From the NCBI RefSeq assembly GCF_017377875.1, contig NZ_CP070975.1, positions 3,844,001-3,908,000 of the forward strand: a DNA stretch of 64,000 bases. Direction: 5' to 3'. The stretch comes from Alcaligenes sp. SORT26. GTDB taxonomy: Bacteria > Pseudomonadota > Gammaproteobacteria > Burkholderiales > Burkholderiaceae_B. The notes below the pieces were generated by a model. That model was not told the DNA's origin and did no database searches. It saw only the letters and a list, made by a program, of their open reading frames with translations. The position numbers and the translations under genes are program-made. Of the stretch, positions 18,732-28,889 are shown one piece after another. Every line of letters starts with the position of its first letter. The first letter of the stretch is position 1.

Positions 18732-19523
18732 ATGTCTTTGAAGAAATTTGTTCCCGTTCTGGCCTTGTCCGTGTCGGCTCTGCTGGCCAGCGTGGCCCAA
18801 GCTGCCGAGACCCTGTCGGTTGCTGCTACCCCCGTGCCTCACGCCGAGCTGCTGGAGTTTGTGAAGCCTGCCTTGGCTAAAGAAGGCGTGAACCTGGATA
18901 TCAAGGTGTTCACCGACTACGTGCAGCCTAACCAGCAAGTTGCTGACGGCCACATTGATGCCAACTTCTTCCAGCACAAGCCTTACCTGGATACCTTCAA
19001 CAAAGAACACAAAACTGATCTGGTGTCGGTGGCCGTGGTTCACGTTGAGCCCTTTGGTGCTTACTCCACCAAGATCAAGAGCCTGGACGAGCTGAAAGAG
19101 GGTGCTCTGGTCGCTATTCCTAATGACCCATCCAATGGCGCACGTGCTTTGTTGCTTTTGCAAAAGGCCGGTGTTCTGACGCTGAAAGATCCTTCCAACA
19201 TCCTGGCAACCTCGCGCGATGTGGACCAGAACCCCAAGAAGCTGAAGTTCAAGGAACTGGAAGCCGCCACCTTGCCACGCGTTCTGGCGGATGTGGATAT
19301 CGCCCTGATCAACACCAACTACGCGCTGGAAGCCGGTCTGAACCCCACCAAAGACGCTTTGGCCATTGAAGGTGCAGACTCTCCTTACGCCAACTTGATC
19401 GCGGTAGCCGCCAAGTCCAAAGATGATCCACGCGTTGCCAAACTGATCCAGGCTTTGCATAGCGAAGACGTGAAGAAATTCATCGCTGACAAATACAAAG
19501 GCTCGATTGTTCCAGCGTTCTGA
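18732..19523 (+). CDS. metQ: Methionine ABC transporter substrate-binding protein MetQ
   Basis: 263 residues of the NlpA/MetQ lipoprotein family with Y-V-Q-P-N-Q-Q-V-A-D-G-H-I-D-A-N-F-F-Q-H near 58 and the late N-T-N-Y-A-L-E-A-G-L. The N-terminus is a type I signal peptide ending A-Q-A-A-E; there is no Cys lipobox, unlike E. coli MetQ, so the mature protein should be soluble in the periplasm. It lies 50 bases after metI and ends before a strong terminator, completing a metNIQ operon. Confidence 0.94.
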   Translation: MSLKKFVPVLALSVSALLASVAQAAETLSVAATPVPHAELLEFVKPALAKEGVNLDIKVFTDYVQPNQQVADGHIDANFFQHKPYLDTFNKEHKTDLVSVAVVHVEPFGAYSTKIKSLDELKEGALVAIPNDPSNGARALLLLQKAGVLTLKDPSNILATSRDVDQNPKKLKFKELEAATLPRVLADVDIALINTNYALEAGLNPTKDALAIEGADSPYANLIAVAAKSKDDPRVAKLIQALHSEDVKKFIADKYKGSIVPAF

Positions 19524-19553
19524 ATCAAGTTTTGATACGCTTGCGTAGATGAG

Positions 19554-19587
19554 AAACCTCGGGATTTCCCGAGGTTTTTCTTTTTTT
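19554..19587 (+). terminator. Terminator of metNIQ
   Basis: AAACCTCGGG and CCCGAGGTTT pair over a tiny loop, followed by two T tracts. Confidence 0.92.
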
Positions 19588-19722
19588 AAAACTATTAAAT
19601 ACAAAGAGTTGGCTTGCTTCGGGTAGGATAGATCAATGCTAGGGCAGGTCATGAGCCTGCGCTGACTTGGGAAAAACATCGAACTGGCTGGTTTCAGGCC
19701 AGTCCCTACAGAGGAGTGACGG

Positions 19723-20481
19723 ATGTTCAATAAGAAAATGAAAACCCTGATGGCTGGCCTGACCTTGGCCTTGGCTTTGCCCGCTGGGCAGGCACTGGCA
19801 CAACAAGGCAAAGAGCTGGTGGTCGCAACGGATACGGCGTTTGTGCCTTTTGAGTTCAAGCAAAATGGCAAGTACACCGGCTTTGATATCGACTTGTGGG
19901 ATGCCGTCGCGAAAAAGGCCAATCTGAATTACCGTTTCCAGCCTATGGATTTCAACGGCATTATTCCAGGTCTGCAAACACGCAATCTGGATGCTGCGCT
20001 GGCAGGGATCACCATCCGGGACGATCGTAAACAAGTCATCGATTTCTCCGACCCCTACTATGAAAGCGGTCTGGCCATCCTGGTCAATACTGACAACTCT
20101 GCCATCAAGGCCGCTTCCGATCTGGAAGGCAAAACAGTGGCTGTGAAGATTGGAACAGCAACTGTGGACTTCATGCAGCGCTCGGTGCCGACCGCCAAGC
20201 TCAAGCTGTTCCCCAACATCGACAACGCTTTCCTGGAACTTGCGACGGGCCGTGTGGATGCTGTGGTGCACGACACACCTAACGTGCAGTACTACGCCCA
20301 GACGGGTGGCAAAGATCGTGTGAAGGTTACGGGCGCGGTCAAGAGCGGCGACTTCTACGGTATTGCTTTCCCCAAAGACAGCGAACTGGTTCCTGTCGTG
20401 AACCAGGCTTTGAAAGACATCCGTGCCGACGGTACTTACGACAAAATCTACCAGAAATGGTTTGGCAAGCAGCCTGATTAA
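19723..20481 (+). CDS. glnH: Glutamine ABC transporter periplasmic binding protein GlnH
   Basis: 252 residues with a Sec signal peptide cleaved after A-L-A. The mature protein starts with the family-3 solute-binding signature L-V-V-A-T-D-T-A-F-V-P-F-E-F and contains G-F-D-I-D-L-W and a conserved A-G-I-T-I-R-D-D-R-K-Q-V-I-D-F-S-D. Its length and motifs match enterobacterial GlnH closely. GAGGAG stands seven to nine bases before the ATG. It is first in glnHPQ, with the usual order. Confidence 0.92.
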   Translation: MFNKKMKTLMAGLTLALALPAGQALAQQGKELVVATDTAFVPFEFKQNGKYTGFDIDLWDAVAKKANLNYRFQPMDFNGIIPGLQTRNLDAALAGITIRDDRKQVIDFSDPYYESGLAILVNTDNSAIKAASDLEGKTVAVKIGTATVDFMQRSVPTAKLKLFPNIDNAFLELATGRVDAVVHDTPNVQYYAQTGGKDRVKVTGAVKSGDFYGIAFPKDSELVPVVNQALKDIRADGTYDKIYQKWFGKQPD

Positions 20482-20593
20482 ACAGGTTTTGAGCTAAGCG
20501 CATGCCAAGCGGTGATCGCGTGTCGTAACGGATCACCGCTTTTATTTTTTGACGCTCTGTTGTGGGCGTTTATTCAAAGACAAAGGTAGCACT

Positions 20594-21433
20594 GTGACTT
20601 TTGAATGGGACGCTATCTGGGGGGCTATGCCTAGCCTTCTGGAAGGTACAAAAATGACGCTGCTCATTACCCTTTTGGGTTTGGTGGGTGGCGCTGCATT
20701 AGGTTTTCTGACTGGGGTGATTACCACCTATATCCGGGTGCCGGTCACCTGGCGCCGAGCTGCCCTGTTCGTGTTGGGCGTGTTCGCACTGGGCTTTTTG
20801 CTCAAGGGCTTGTCCTGGCTGATGGGCAACTGGCTGAGCTTTGTGCCAGCCTGGATCTGGAGCTCCATACAAGCGCTGATTGTTCTGTCTTTGCTGGGCT
20901 TTTTCAGGCGCTATCTGCTGTATGTGATCTCTTTCCTGTGTCAGCTCTATGTGCTGTTCATACGCGGAACGCCTATTGTGGTGCAGGTGATGTTCATCTA
21001 CTTTGCGCTGCCCATGCTGGCTAATATCCGCATTGACGGACTGACGGCGGCGATCTTCACCTTGATGATCAACTCCGGGGCCTATATCTCCGAGATTGTG
21101 CGGGGTGCCTTGCAATCGGTGCCCAAGGGCCTGAAGGAAGCCGGGGAGGCCATGGGCCTGCCATTTCACAAGATTTTGCGGCACATCATCGGGCCGGTGG
21201 CGTTTCGCCGCATGATTCCGGCTATGGGTAACCAATGCATTATCAGCTTGAAGGATTCTTCGCTGTTTATTGTGATTGGTGTGGCTGAGCTGACCCGCCA
21301 GGGCCAGGAAATTATTGCCAATAACTTTCGTTCGGTGGAGATTTGGGGAGCGGTGGCAGTGATCTATCTGATCCTGACCGGCCTGATTGCCCTGACTCTG
21401 AAGTTGATTGAACACCGCATGAGGATTGTATGA
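20594..21433 (+). CDS. glnP: Glutamine ABC transporter permease GlnP with internal membrane insertion
   Basis: About 279 residues from the GTG at 20594, which has AGG upstream; an ATG at 20549 is possible but lacks a ribosome site. The permease core is typical: R-G-T-P-I-V-V-Q, then the coupling loop E-A-G-E-A-M-G-L-P. However, about 65 residues rich in aromatic and hydrophobic amino acids are inserted between the first helix and the R-G-T-P segment, adding roughly two membrane passes compared with the usual 219-residue GlnP. glnQ begins at its stop with a four-base overlap. Confidence 0.88.
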   Translation: MTFEWDAIWGAMPSLLEGTKMTLLITLLGLVGGAALGFLTGVITTYIRVPVTWRRAALFVLGVFALGFLLKGLSWLMGNWLSFVPAWIWSSIQALIVLSLLGFFRRYLLYVISFLCQLYVLFIRGTPIVVQVMFIYFALPMLANIRIDGLTAAIFTLMINSGAYISEIVRGALQSVPKGLKEAGEAMGLPFHKILRHIIGPVAFRRMIPAMGNQCIISLKDSSLFIVIGVAELTRQGQEIIANNFRSVEIWGAVAVIYLILTGLIALTLKLIEHRMRIV

Positions 21434-22158
21434 GTATTGTCGAGTTCAAGAAGGTCAGCAAGCGCTTTGGGGACAATATCGTGCTCGACGATATCAGTCT
21501 GAATATTGATAAGGGCGAAGTGGTTGTGGTGGTAGGTCCATCCGGTTCGGGGAAATCTACTTTTTTACGCTGCATCAATAAGCTCGAAGACATTCAGGCT
21601 GGCGATATTGTGGTCAATGGCTTGAGCGTCAATGGCACGCCAGCCCAGGTGCGCGAGCTGCGCCGGGAAGCGGGCATGGTGTTTCAGCAGTTCAATCTGT
21701 TTCCGCAGATGAGTGCTCTGGAGAACGTCATGTTCGGTCCTGTCCATACGCGTGGCACAGGACGTGCTCAGGCCCGTGAGGAGGCCTTGGATCTGCTGGC
21801 CAAAGTCGGGCTGGCCGAGCGTGTGAATCATTACCCTAACGAGCTGTCCGGTGGGCAGCAGCAGCGGGTGGCAATTGCGCGAGCCTTGGCCATCAAGCCC
21901 AAGCTGATGTTGTTTGATGAGCCTACCTCGGCTCTGGACCCGGAGCTGCGTCAGGAGGTCCTGAAGGTCATGCAATTGCTGGCAGAGGAGGGCATGACGA
22001 TGGTGGTGGTGACGCACGAAATGGATTTCGCGCGTCGTGTGGGCAGTCGCCTGATCTTTATTGATCAGGGTCGCATTGCGCATGATGGCCCGCCTGCCGA
22101 GCTGCTGAGCAATCCGCCCAGCCAGCGCCTGAAAGACTTTTTGCAGCATGTTGCCTAG
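21430..22158 (+). CDS. glnQ: Glutamine ABC transporter ATP-binding protein GlnQ
   Basis: 242 residues. Walker [10 protein letters not shown] lies near 37, signature L-S-G-G-Q-Q-Q-R-V near 138 and Walker [13 protein letters not shown] near 158. It is the polar amino-acid ATPase energising GlnP. ATGA overlap with glnP, then a compound terminator, ends the operon. Confidence 0.95.
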   Translation: MSIVEFKKVSKRFGDNIVLDDISLNIDKGEVVVVVGPSGSGKSTFLRCINKLEDIQAGDIVVNGLSVNGTPAQVRELRREAGMVFQQFNLFPQMSALENVMFGPVHTRGTGRAQAREEALDLLAKVGLAERVNHYPNELSGGQQQRVAIARALAIKPKLMLFDEPTSALDPELRQEVLKVMQLLAEEGMTMVVVTHEMDFARRVGSRLIFIDQGRIAHDGPPAELLSNPPSQRLKDFLQHVA

Positions 22159-22198
22159 GACGACGGTAAAGGTTTTGAGGCAGGCAGAGCAAGATAAT

Positions 22199-22253
22199 AA
22201 AAAAGCCCTTCAGGGATTTGGCTGTTTGGCCAAGAACCTGAAGGGCTTTTTTT
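22199..22253. terminator. Terminator between glnQ and the convergent coiled-coil gene
   Basis: AAAGCCCTTCAGG pairs with CCTGAAGGGCTTT around an internal TTGGC/GCCAA hairpin; A tract before and seven Ts after make it bidirectional. Confidence 0.93.
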
Positions 22254-22292
22254 GAGCCTGCTCGCTGCAGTCTGACAGGCGGCGGGCTGGTT

Positions 22293-23000
22293 TTATCTAG
22301 CGGGTGTTACGTAGATAGTACGGGTAGCGACTACGCGGTTGGCGCCATCGGGTTTGATGCGAATGGTGACCTGGCGTGGTGTAAAGCCTGCAGGCAGCTC
22401 TGCGGAACCGTTGATATAGGCATAACGGCCCACGCTGACGGCCTGGCTGGGCAGATCCACATTACCGGAACGACCATTGGTGTAACGACCGGCCGCTACA
22501 AATTCCATGGTGCCGCTGAATTCAGCCTCTTTGCCCTTGTCCTGCATCAGCAGCACAAAATGGTTCAACTGACCGTCGCTAATGCTGAATTCGGCGGCAC
22601 GAATACCGGGCGAGGTTCCGCGTGGGTCAGGAGGCATGGCATCGGCAAACAGCGCGATGTCTTTTTCCAGCTTGGTGACCATGGCTTGCAGATCGCCAGT
22701 CTGTTTGTCCAGCTTGCCTTCTTTCAGGCTGACTTCTTCCAGGTCGCGGCTGGTTTGGCTCAATTGGCCTTGCAGGCGCTGCTTGTCAGCATTGGCGCTG
22801 TTCAGGTCGTAGTGCAGTTGTTCCGACTGCTCGACGGTCAGACGGGTGGGGCCATAGCTTTGCTGCAAGAACAGCAAGCCGCCTGCTCCTAGTGCAATAC
22901 CGGTTAACAGCAACACAAACCAGCGTGGAATGCGGCGTTTTCGGCGGCTGGAGCCGTAGGCGGTGGGTTTGAACACGGTGCGTTTGGAGGAACCAAGCAT
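22293..23000 (-). CDS. Single-pass membrane protein with coiled coil (DUF6776-like, unknown function)
   Basis: 235 residues. A basic N-terminus (S-S-R-R-K-R-R-I-P-R) precedes one transmembrane helix at about 27-46, then a heptad-rich coiled coil at about 55-120 and a C-terminal beta-rich domain ending in I-Y-V-T-P-A-R. The orientation rule puts the C-terminal domain in the periplasm. It looks like the betaproteobacterial family tentatively called DUF6776; I do not know a function. It sits beside murU-amgK and lptD but is separated from murU by 160 bases, so any envelope role is a guess. Confidence 0.72.
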   Translation of the reverse strand: MLGSSKRTVFKPTAYGSSRRKRRIPRWFVLLLTGIALGAGGLLFLQQSYGPTRLTVEQSEQLHYDLNSANADKQRLQGQLSQTSRDLEEVSLKEGKLDKQTGDLQAMVTKLEKDIALFADAMPPDPRGTSPGIRAAEFSISDGQLNHFVLLMQDKGKEAEFSGTMEFVAAGRYTNGRSGNVDLPSQAVSVGRYAYINGSAELPAGFTPRQVTIRIKPDGANRVVATRTIYVTPAR

Positions 23001-23162
23001 GAGAACAGACGTTCCTGTCAGACAAGGGACTCAGGCAAACCAAGTCCTGATTACAAAACCCATTAGCATAGACGTCATTGGGGCTACGGAGGCGGGATAG
23101 CTGGCTTTGTTGCCCTTTGTTGTGCTTGGAAACGTCTGCCAGCTAGCCGGGAAAATATCAGT

Positions 23163-23873
23163 TTACTGTGAGGGTGCTAACGATTCCAAGTGTTGGTTTA
23201 ACTGGGCCAAACGCTCGGGGGTGCCAACATCCATCCAGAAGCCTTGATGCAAGGTGCCCAGCACCTGGTGACGATCAATCGCGGCGTAGAGCAAAGGAGC
23301 CGCTTTGGCAGGCTGGTCTTTGGCCAGATCTGCAAACAGCTCGGGTTTGTAGACACCGATACCGCTCAGGGTGGCACTGCGGGCACCGGCAGCGGTTTTT
23401 GCGCACAGATGCAATTGTCCATCCTGCATCCCGAAGTCGCCTTCAGGGTGGTGAGGCGGATTGGGGGTCAGGATGAGCCAGGCTTGCTCAGGGCCTTCCC
23501 GCAAGCGCTCAGCCATGGCAAAGGCCTGGGCGGGGTCCCAATCGGACCAGATATCGCCATTCATCAACAAGAAAGGCTGGTCCTGGAAAAAATCCAGTGC
23601 CTTGGCAATGCCACCAGCAGTTTCCAGTGCCGATGATTCTGGCGAGTAGCTCAGACGCAGCCCCCATTGGCTGCCGTCACCCAGCGTGGATTCGATCTGC
23701 TCACCCAACCAGGCGTGGTTGATGATGACGTCACGAAAGCCTGCCTTGGCCAGCGCACGCAAGTGCCAGACGATCAAGGGTTGACCACCCGCTGGAATCA
23801 GCGGTTTGGGGCAGGTGTCGGTCAAGGGGCGCATGCGCTCGCCTCGACCGGCCGCCAGAATCATGGCGCGCAT
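23163..23873 (-). CDS. murU: N-acetylmuramate-1-phosphate uridylyltransferase MurU
   Basis: About 236 residues, starting at the ATG that shares one base with the amgK stop. The nucleotidyltransferase signature L-A-A-G-R-G-E-R-M-R-P-L-T is at residues 6-18, followed by P-K-P-L-I-P and the metal Asp in M-N-G-D-I-W. MurU makes UDP-MurNAc from MurNAc-1-phosphate, letting recycled muramic acid bypass MurA and thus giving intrinsic fosfomycin tolerance in Pseudomonas. The long upstream open frame lies within amgK and is not used. Pairing with amgK and closeness to lptD match the Pseudomonas arrangement. Confidence 0.9.
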   Translation of the reverse strand: MRAMILAAGRGERMRPLTDTCPKPLIPAGGQPLIVWHLRALAKAGFRDVIINHAWLGEQIESTLGDGSQWGLRLSYSPESSALETAGGIAKALDFFQDQPFLLMNGDIWSDWDPAQAFAMAERLREGPEQAWLILTPNPPHHPEGDFGMQDGQLHLCAKTAAGARSATLSGIGVYKPELFADLAKDQPAKAAPLLYAAIDRHQVLGTLHQGFWMDVGTPERLAQLNQHLESLAPSQ

Positions 23874-24919
23874 CAGACCGTCATGCCCAAAACAGTTTGG
23901 CGACCTTCGAGGCGATTGAGCAGGCGCAGCAAGCCGTTGAAACACTCGTAGCGGCTGGCGACTTGATGCACATAGCCCAGCAGGCGCGGCATGTGGTCCA
24001 GATAGTGGTGCTTGCCGTCGCGTAGCGACAAGCGGGCAAACACACCCAGAATACGCAGGTTGCGCTGCAGGCCCATCCATTCGTACTGCTGATGGAACAC
24101 CGCAAAGTCGGCGGGTACGTCCAGACCGGCTTCCATGGCGGCCTGCCAGTAGCGAATCGCCCAGTCCAGTTGCTGCTCTTCGGTCCAGGTGACGCGGGCG
24201 TCCATGACCAGGGAAGCGATGTCATACGTGATCGGGCCAGCCAGGGCGTCCTGATAGTCAATGACGCCGGGTTCGGTCTGGCCGGGCAGGGGCATCATCA
24301 AATTAGGGCTGTGGAAATCCCGATGCACGAGTACAGTAGCGCTTTGCACATTGGCCTGAACCAGCTCGGCAAAGGTTTTGCGCAGCATTTCCTGATCTTT
24401 CTCGCTCAGCTCAAACTGGCGATGCTTTTGTATGTACCACTCCGGGAACACTTGCAGCTCTTCCAGCAGGCGCTGTTCGTTGTAAGGAGGCAAACCGGTG
24501 GTGTCGGCCTGTTGCAATTTCACCAAGGTCAGCAAGGTGCTGCGGTACAGTTTGTCCAGTTCGCTTTGCGGCATGGGGTTTCGCAGCGCGTTCTGAAAAT
24601 TGTCCTGGCCCAGGTCGCTGAGCAGTAAAAATCCTTGTTCGGTGTCGGCCGCCAGAATTTCGGGGACATGAATGCCAGTCGGTGCCAGTAGTTCGGTGAC
24701 ATGCACAAAGGGTTTGCAGTCTTCAGTTGCCGGGGGAGCATCCATCAACACGACGGTGCGATCCTGGGCCTGCAGACGAAAATAGCGGCGAAAACTGGCA
24801 TCGCTGGACGCTGCGTGCAGGCTATCCAGATCCAGCCCGAATTGGGCTTTCAGGGTGTTTAGCCAGGTGATGGCTTGCTGCAAACGAGGGTCGGTAGCGG
24901 CAGAAATAGAAGCAGACAT
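23873..24919 (-). CDS. amgK: Anomeric MurNAc/GlcNAc kinase AmgK
   Basis: 348 residues of the aminoglycoside-phosphotransferase fold: S-D-A-S-F-R-R-Y-F-R at about 39-48, catalytic loop V-H-R-D-F-H-S-P-N-L-M near 198 and the D-x-G-like metal segment V-I-D-Y-Q-D-A. AmgK phosphorylates the anomeric OH of recycled MurNAc for MurU. Overlap of one base with murU implies coupled translation. It is divergent from lptD. Confidence 0.9.
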   Translation of the reverse strand: MSASISAATDPRLQQAITWLNTLKAQFGLDLDSLHAASSDASFRRYFRLQAQDRTVVLMDAPPATEDCKPFVHVTELLAPTGIHVPEILAADTEQGFLLLSDLGQDNFQNALRNPMPQSELDKLYRSTLLTLVKLQQADTTGLPPYNEQRLLEELQVFPEWYIQKHRQFELSEKDQEMLRKTFAELVQANVQSATVLVHRDFHSPNLMMPLPGQTEPGVIDYQDALAGPITYDIASLVMDARVTWTEEQQLDWAIRYWQAAMEAGLDVPADFAVFHQQYEWMGLQRNLRILGVFARLSLRDGKHHYLDHMPRLLGYVHQVASRYECFNGLLRLLNRLEGRQTVLGMTV

Positions 24920-25058
24920 AAATAGAGGGAAGCAGAAGATCGTAACGGATTAGTGTTTAGCAGTGCCGCTAAACGGCAGGCTTAACTATAATACCGGGTC
25001 GCCAGGGTTTTTCACCTGGTACGAGCAAATGCAGGACACAACTGGAGGCGCAGTCTTA

Positions 25059-27416
25059 GTGCGAGTTGCGGCGTGGTACATCGTGTTGATGATGACAGGC
25101 ATGGGGATTGCCCAGGCTCAGTCGTCCGTGCGTCCGTCTTTAAAGACGTCCCCCGGTTTGCAAGTGCGCAAGCTCCAGGAAGAGGATATGGCCGTCTACT
25201 TGATAGGCGACCAAATGAAAACGCTGGAAGACGGCACCTTGCGTCTGGAAGGCGGCGCCCAGGTACGGCGTATTGATTCTGTCGTCAAAGGCGACCGGAT
25301 CGACTATCAGGAAAAAACCGGCCTGGTTGAAGTGCGTGGCAATGGTCTGATCATGCGCGATGGCGCTTTGGTGCGCAGCCCGGAGTTTGATTACAACCTG
25401 GATGCGGATACGGGGCGCATGTCGTCCCCGGAGTTCTGGCTGGGCGCCACCGGCGGCAGCGGAACCGCGACGCAGGCTGATATTCTCAGCTCCAACCATA
25501 TGCGTCTGTCCGATGTGAATTATTCGGGTTGCCCGTGTCCCGAGCCTGCCTGGTACATCCAGTCACCCAAGGTGGATCTGTATTCCAAGGAAAACGAAGG
25601 GGTGGCGCGCAATGGCGTCTTGTACTTCAAGGGTGTGCCCCTGTTGTATTCCCCCTACTTGACCTTCCCGCTGCGTAAAGAGCGCAAGTCCGGTTTCTTG
25701 CTGCCTACCTATGGCATGACGACCCGCGGTGGTTTGGACCTGAGCGTACCGTACTACCTGAATCTGGCCCCCAATTACGATGCCACGCTGACGCCGCGCC
25801 TCATGAGCAAACGGGGTGCGATGCTGGGTGGCGAATTCCGTTACCTGGGTGATAGTTTCTCGGGCGAGTTGACGGGTAATTACCTGCCTGATGACAAGGA
25901 GCTGGGCTATAAGCGCTGGTTGTTCATGGGGCAGTATCGCCAAAACTTGCCCGCTAATTTCTATCTGAACGCAGACATTCGTCGTGTCTCGGATGATGAC
26001 TATTTTCGTGACTTCAGCAGTTTCGGCCTGAACGACTCCACGATTCAGGATCTGGCCAGTACTGTCACTCTGGGCTGGGGCGGTTCCAAGTATTTCCGTT
26101 CTCACGTCAGTGCGACGCGCTATCAAACCTTGCAGGACTCCTCTACCTGGTATCGACAGCCACAGTACGACAAACTGCCCGAATGGTATTTGGGTGCAGC
26201 CCGTTATAACTGGGGTGGTTTCGATGTGGTCAGCGATAACTACGCGACCCGGTTCCGTATGCCGTTTTACAGCGGTAATCTGAGCGAGTTCGACAATATG
26301 CGCAGCACACGTCTGGCTCCAGACGGTACGCGTTTTTCGTCTTACACGACGGTGGCTTATCCTGTCGTTCGTCCAGGCTGGTACATCACCCCTAAAGCAG
26401 GCTTGCACATGAGCCAATACCAGACCGACTGGTATGTAGGTGATCCCAATATGGCCAGATTCGCTGATCGTGCCCGCACGCAAAGCCGTGTACTGCCGAT
26501 TTTGTCCGTCGACTCGGGCATGACCTTCGAGCGCGAGACGACCTTGTTCGGCAACGACTCCATCCAGACTCTGGAGCCACGTGTTTACTATCTGTATGTA
26601 CCTTACCGGGATCAGTCTACGCTGCCCTTGTACGACACCAGTCTGGCCAGTTTCAACTTCGCCCAGGCGTTCAGCGAAAACATCTTCTCCGGTGGTTGGG
26701 ACCGTATTTCCAATGCCAACCAGGTAACGGTAGGTTTGACTTCGCGTTGGCTGGATGCCGATACGGGCTATGAGCGTCTGGTGCTGCAAGCGGCCCAGCG
26801 TTTGTATTTTGATAAGCAAACCGTTACTTTGAGCGATGAAAAAGCGCGCACCAGTACCCGTTCCGACTACCTGGTCGGTGCCAGTGCCGCCTTGACCAAC
26901 ACGTTCTCGGTGAACTTTGATGCTCAGTTCAACCCGGATGAAAGACGCCGTAACCGTTTGGCTTCCGGTATTCGTTGGCGTCCTAAACGCCTGGCAACAC
27001 TGGGTGTGAACTATCGTTATGAGCGTGACCCGCGTCAGGTTGTCGATCCTACCTTCACGCCACTGGAAGAGGATCATCGCGGTAAAGAATACGTTTCCAT
27101 GACGGGCCAATGGCCCTTGAGCAACAAGCTGTATGCCGTGGGACGTTACGATTACTCCATCCAGGAAAGCCGTGGTACGCAAACTGTGATGGGGCTGGAA
27201 TACAAAGGGGACTGTTGCTGGGCAGCGCGTGTGGTCATGCAACGCTATGCTGTTTCGGCTCGGGAAACCAATAAAGCCATCTACTTCCAGTTGGAGCTTT
27301 CCGGTCTGGGCGGGATTGGTAACGACCCTATCAAAATGCTGCGTGATCGCGTGATTGGTTATGAACCCATCTCGGAACCCGTACAGGAAAAAATGATTCA
27401 TGAGAGGTATGAATAA
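25059..27416 (+). CDS. lptD: LPS-assembly outer membrane protein LptD
   Basis: About 785 residues from a GTG with GGAGG ten bases upstream; this start gives a compact signal peptide ending A-Q-A-Q. ATGs at 24963 and 25029 are open but add non-signal residues. The periplasmic jellyroll (OstA) domain is followed by a 26-strand beta-barrel. The paired cysteines known to form the interdomain disulfides are visible as S-G-C-P-C and G-D-C-C-W. It inserts LPS in the outer leaflet with LptE. It is followed by surA with just one base between stop and start, and is divergent from amgK. Confidence 0.95.
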   Translation: MRVAAWYIVLMMTGMGIAQAQSSVRPSLKTSPGLQVRKLQEEDMAVYLIGDQMKTLEDGTLRLEGGAQVRRIDSVVKGDRIDYQEKTGLVEVRGNGLIMRDGALVRSPEFDYNLDADTGRMSSPEFWLGATGGSGTATQADILSSNHMRLSDVNYSGCPCPEPAWYIQSPKVDLYSKENEGVARNGVLYFKGVPLLYSPYLTFPLRKERKSGFLLPTYGMTTRGGLDLSVPYYLNLAPNYDATLTPRLMSKRGAMLGGEFRYLGDSFSGELTGNYLPDDKELGYKRWLFMGQYRQNLPANFYLNADIRRVSDDDYFRDFSSFGLNDSTIQDLASTVTLGWGGSKYFRSHVSATRYQTLQDSSTWYRQPQYDKLPEWYLGAARYNWGGFDVVSDNYATRFRMPFYSGNLSEFDNMRSTRLAPDGTRFSSYTTVAYPVVRPGWYITPKAGLHMSQYQTDWYVGDPNMARFADRARTQSRVLPILSVDSGMTFERETTLFGNDSIQTLEPRVYYLYVPYRDQSTLPLYDTSLASFNFAQAFSENIFSGGWDRISNANQVTVGLTSRWLDADTGYERLVLQAAQRLYFDKQTVTLSDEKARTSTRSDYLVGASAALTNTFSVNFDAQFNPDERRRNRLASGIRWRPKRLATLGVNYRYERDPRQVVDPTFTPLEEDHRGKEYVSMTGQWPLSNKLYAVGRYDYSIQESRGTQTVMGLEYKGDCCWAARVVMQRYAVSARETNKAIYFQLELSGLGGIGNDPIKMLRDRVIGYEPISEPVQEKMIHERYE

Positions 27417-27417
27417 T

Positions 27418-28881
27418 ATGCGTTTCAGCTTGAAAAACCGTACCCTGTCATTGGCCTTGATGGCTGTAATGGGTCTGGGCACGGCCCAAATGGCTCAGGC
27501 GCAGTCCAAGCCCGCTAGCAGCAATAAAGCGGTCAAGGCCGCTGCTCCCGCCGCCGCTACCGCTCCACAGTTTGTGGATGGGATTGCTGCCGTGGTCAAT
27601 GACGAGGTCATTACTTTGCGCCAGGTGGATCAGGAAGCGGCCCAGGTGCTGGAGCAGTTAAAACATCAGAAAATCCCTGCGCCTGATCAGGAAGTGTTGC
27701 GCAAGCAGGTCTTGCAGCGCCTGATCAACGAACGTCTGGAACAGCAAGAGGCGCGTGCCATGGGCATTTCGGTAGGCCCGCAGCAAGTGGACGAAGGCGT
27801 GCGCATGATCTCTTCGCGTAACGGCATGAGCGAAGCTCAATTGCGTGCCGAGATCGAGAAAAATGGCATTAGCTGGGCACAGTACCGTGACAATCTGAAG
27901 CAGGAAATCCTGCTGGATCAGTTGCGTATGCGTGCGGTCGACAGCAGCATCAATATTACCGATGCCGACATTGATATTTACTTGCGCTCGCAAGGCGGTG
28001 CAGGTCTGGGCAATCTGGGGCAGTCCGCGGCACAAAGCCAGGATGCACCTGTAAGCCTGGCGCAGATTCTGGTGCGTGTGCCTGAAGGTGCGAACTCCAG
28101 TGAAGAAGCCCGTTTGCGTACCAAAGCTGAAGGCCTGTTGGCCCAGGCTCGTTCGGGCGCGGACTTTGCCGGTTTGGCTGCTTCCAGCTCGGATGGTCAG
28201 GAAGCGCTGAGTGGCGGTGTGATGGGTACCCGTCCTTTGTCGGACTGGCCTGATCTGTTCGCCCAGGCCGTTCATCAATTGGCCCCCGGTCAAGTCTCCA
28301 ACCTGATCCGTAGTGGTCAAGGTTTCCATATTCTGAAGGTGCTGGAGCGTGGTGGTGCCGCGCCAAGCAATACCTCGCCTGTAGCCAGTGCGGCATCGGC
28401 TCAATCGGGTCCCATGATGGTGACTCAGACTCATGCCCGCCATATTCTGGTCAAGCTCTCCAAAGTCATGACCTCCGAGCAGGCACGCCAGCGCATTGAG
28501 CAATTGCAAGTGCGTTTGCGTAATGGCGAGTCCTTCCAGGATCTGGCCAAGCGCTACTCGGAAGACAGCAATGCTCCACAAGGTGGCGATCTGGGTTGGC
28601 TCTCGCCTGGCGAGACCGTGCCTCCGTTCGAGCAAGCCATGGACAAGTTGCAGCCCGGTAACGATACCGCTGTGGTGGAATCCCAGTTTGGCTGGCACCT
28701 GATTCAAGTGATCGAGCGCCGCACTCGCAATATGGAAGGCGAGTACAAGCGCATGCAGGCTCGTCAGGCTTTGTTCCAGCAACGTGCTGAACCTGCCTTT
28801 GAAGACTGGCTGAATAGTCTGCGTGGTCGTGCGTATATCGATAACCGTTTGGACCCTGAGTCCAGCACCCGCCGTCGCTAA
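27418..28881 (+). CDS. surA: Periplasmic peptidyl-prolyl isomerase and chaperone SurA
   Basis: About 487 residues. Signal peptide ending A-Q-A-Q, a SurA N-terminal helical chaperone domain ([13 protein letters not shown] near 55), then two parvulin domains, the first with G-G-V-M-G-T-R-P-L and the second with A-R-H-I-L-V and [10 protein letters not shown]. It escorts outer membrane proteins, LptD among them, through the periplasm. Of three nearby ATGs I chose 27418 because AGAGG lies ten bases before it. Linked to lptD in a conserved pair. Confidence 0.95.
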   Translation: MRFSLKNRTLSLALMAVMGLGTAQMAQAQSKPASSNKAVKAAAPAAATAPQFVDGIAAVVNDEVITLRQVDQEAAQVLEQLKHQKIPAPDQEVLRKQVLQRLINERLEQQEARAMGISVGPQQVDEGVRMISSRNGMSEAQLRAEIEKNGISWAQYRDNLKQEILLDQLRMRAVDSSINITDADIDIYLRSQGGAGLGNLGQSAAQSQDAPVSLAQILVRVPEGANSSEEARLRTKAEGLLAQARSGADFAGLAASSSDGQEALSGGVMGTRPLSDWPDLFAQAVHQLAPGQVSNLIRSGQGFHILKVLERGGAAPSNTSPVASAASAQSGPMMVTQTHARHILVKLSKVMTSEQARQRIEQLQVRLRNGESFQDLAKRYSEDSNAPQGGDLGWLSPGETVPPFEQAMDKLQPGNDTAVVESQFGWHLIQVIERRTRNMEGEYKRMQARQALFQQRAEPAFEDWLNSLRGRAYIDNRLDPESSTRRR

Positions 28882-28889
28882 GGATAGGT

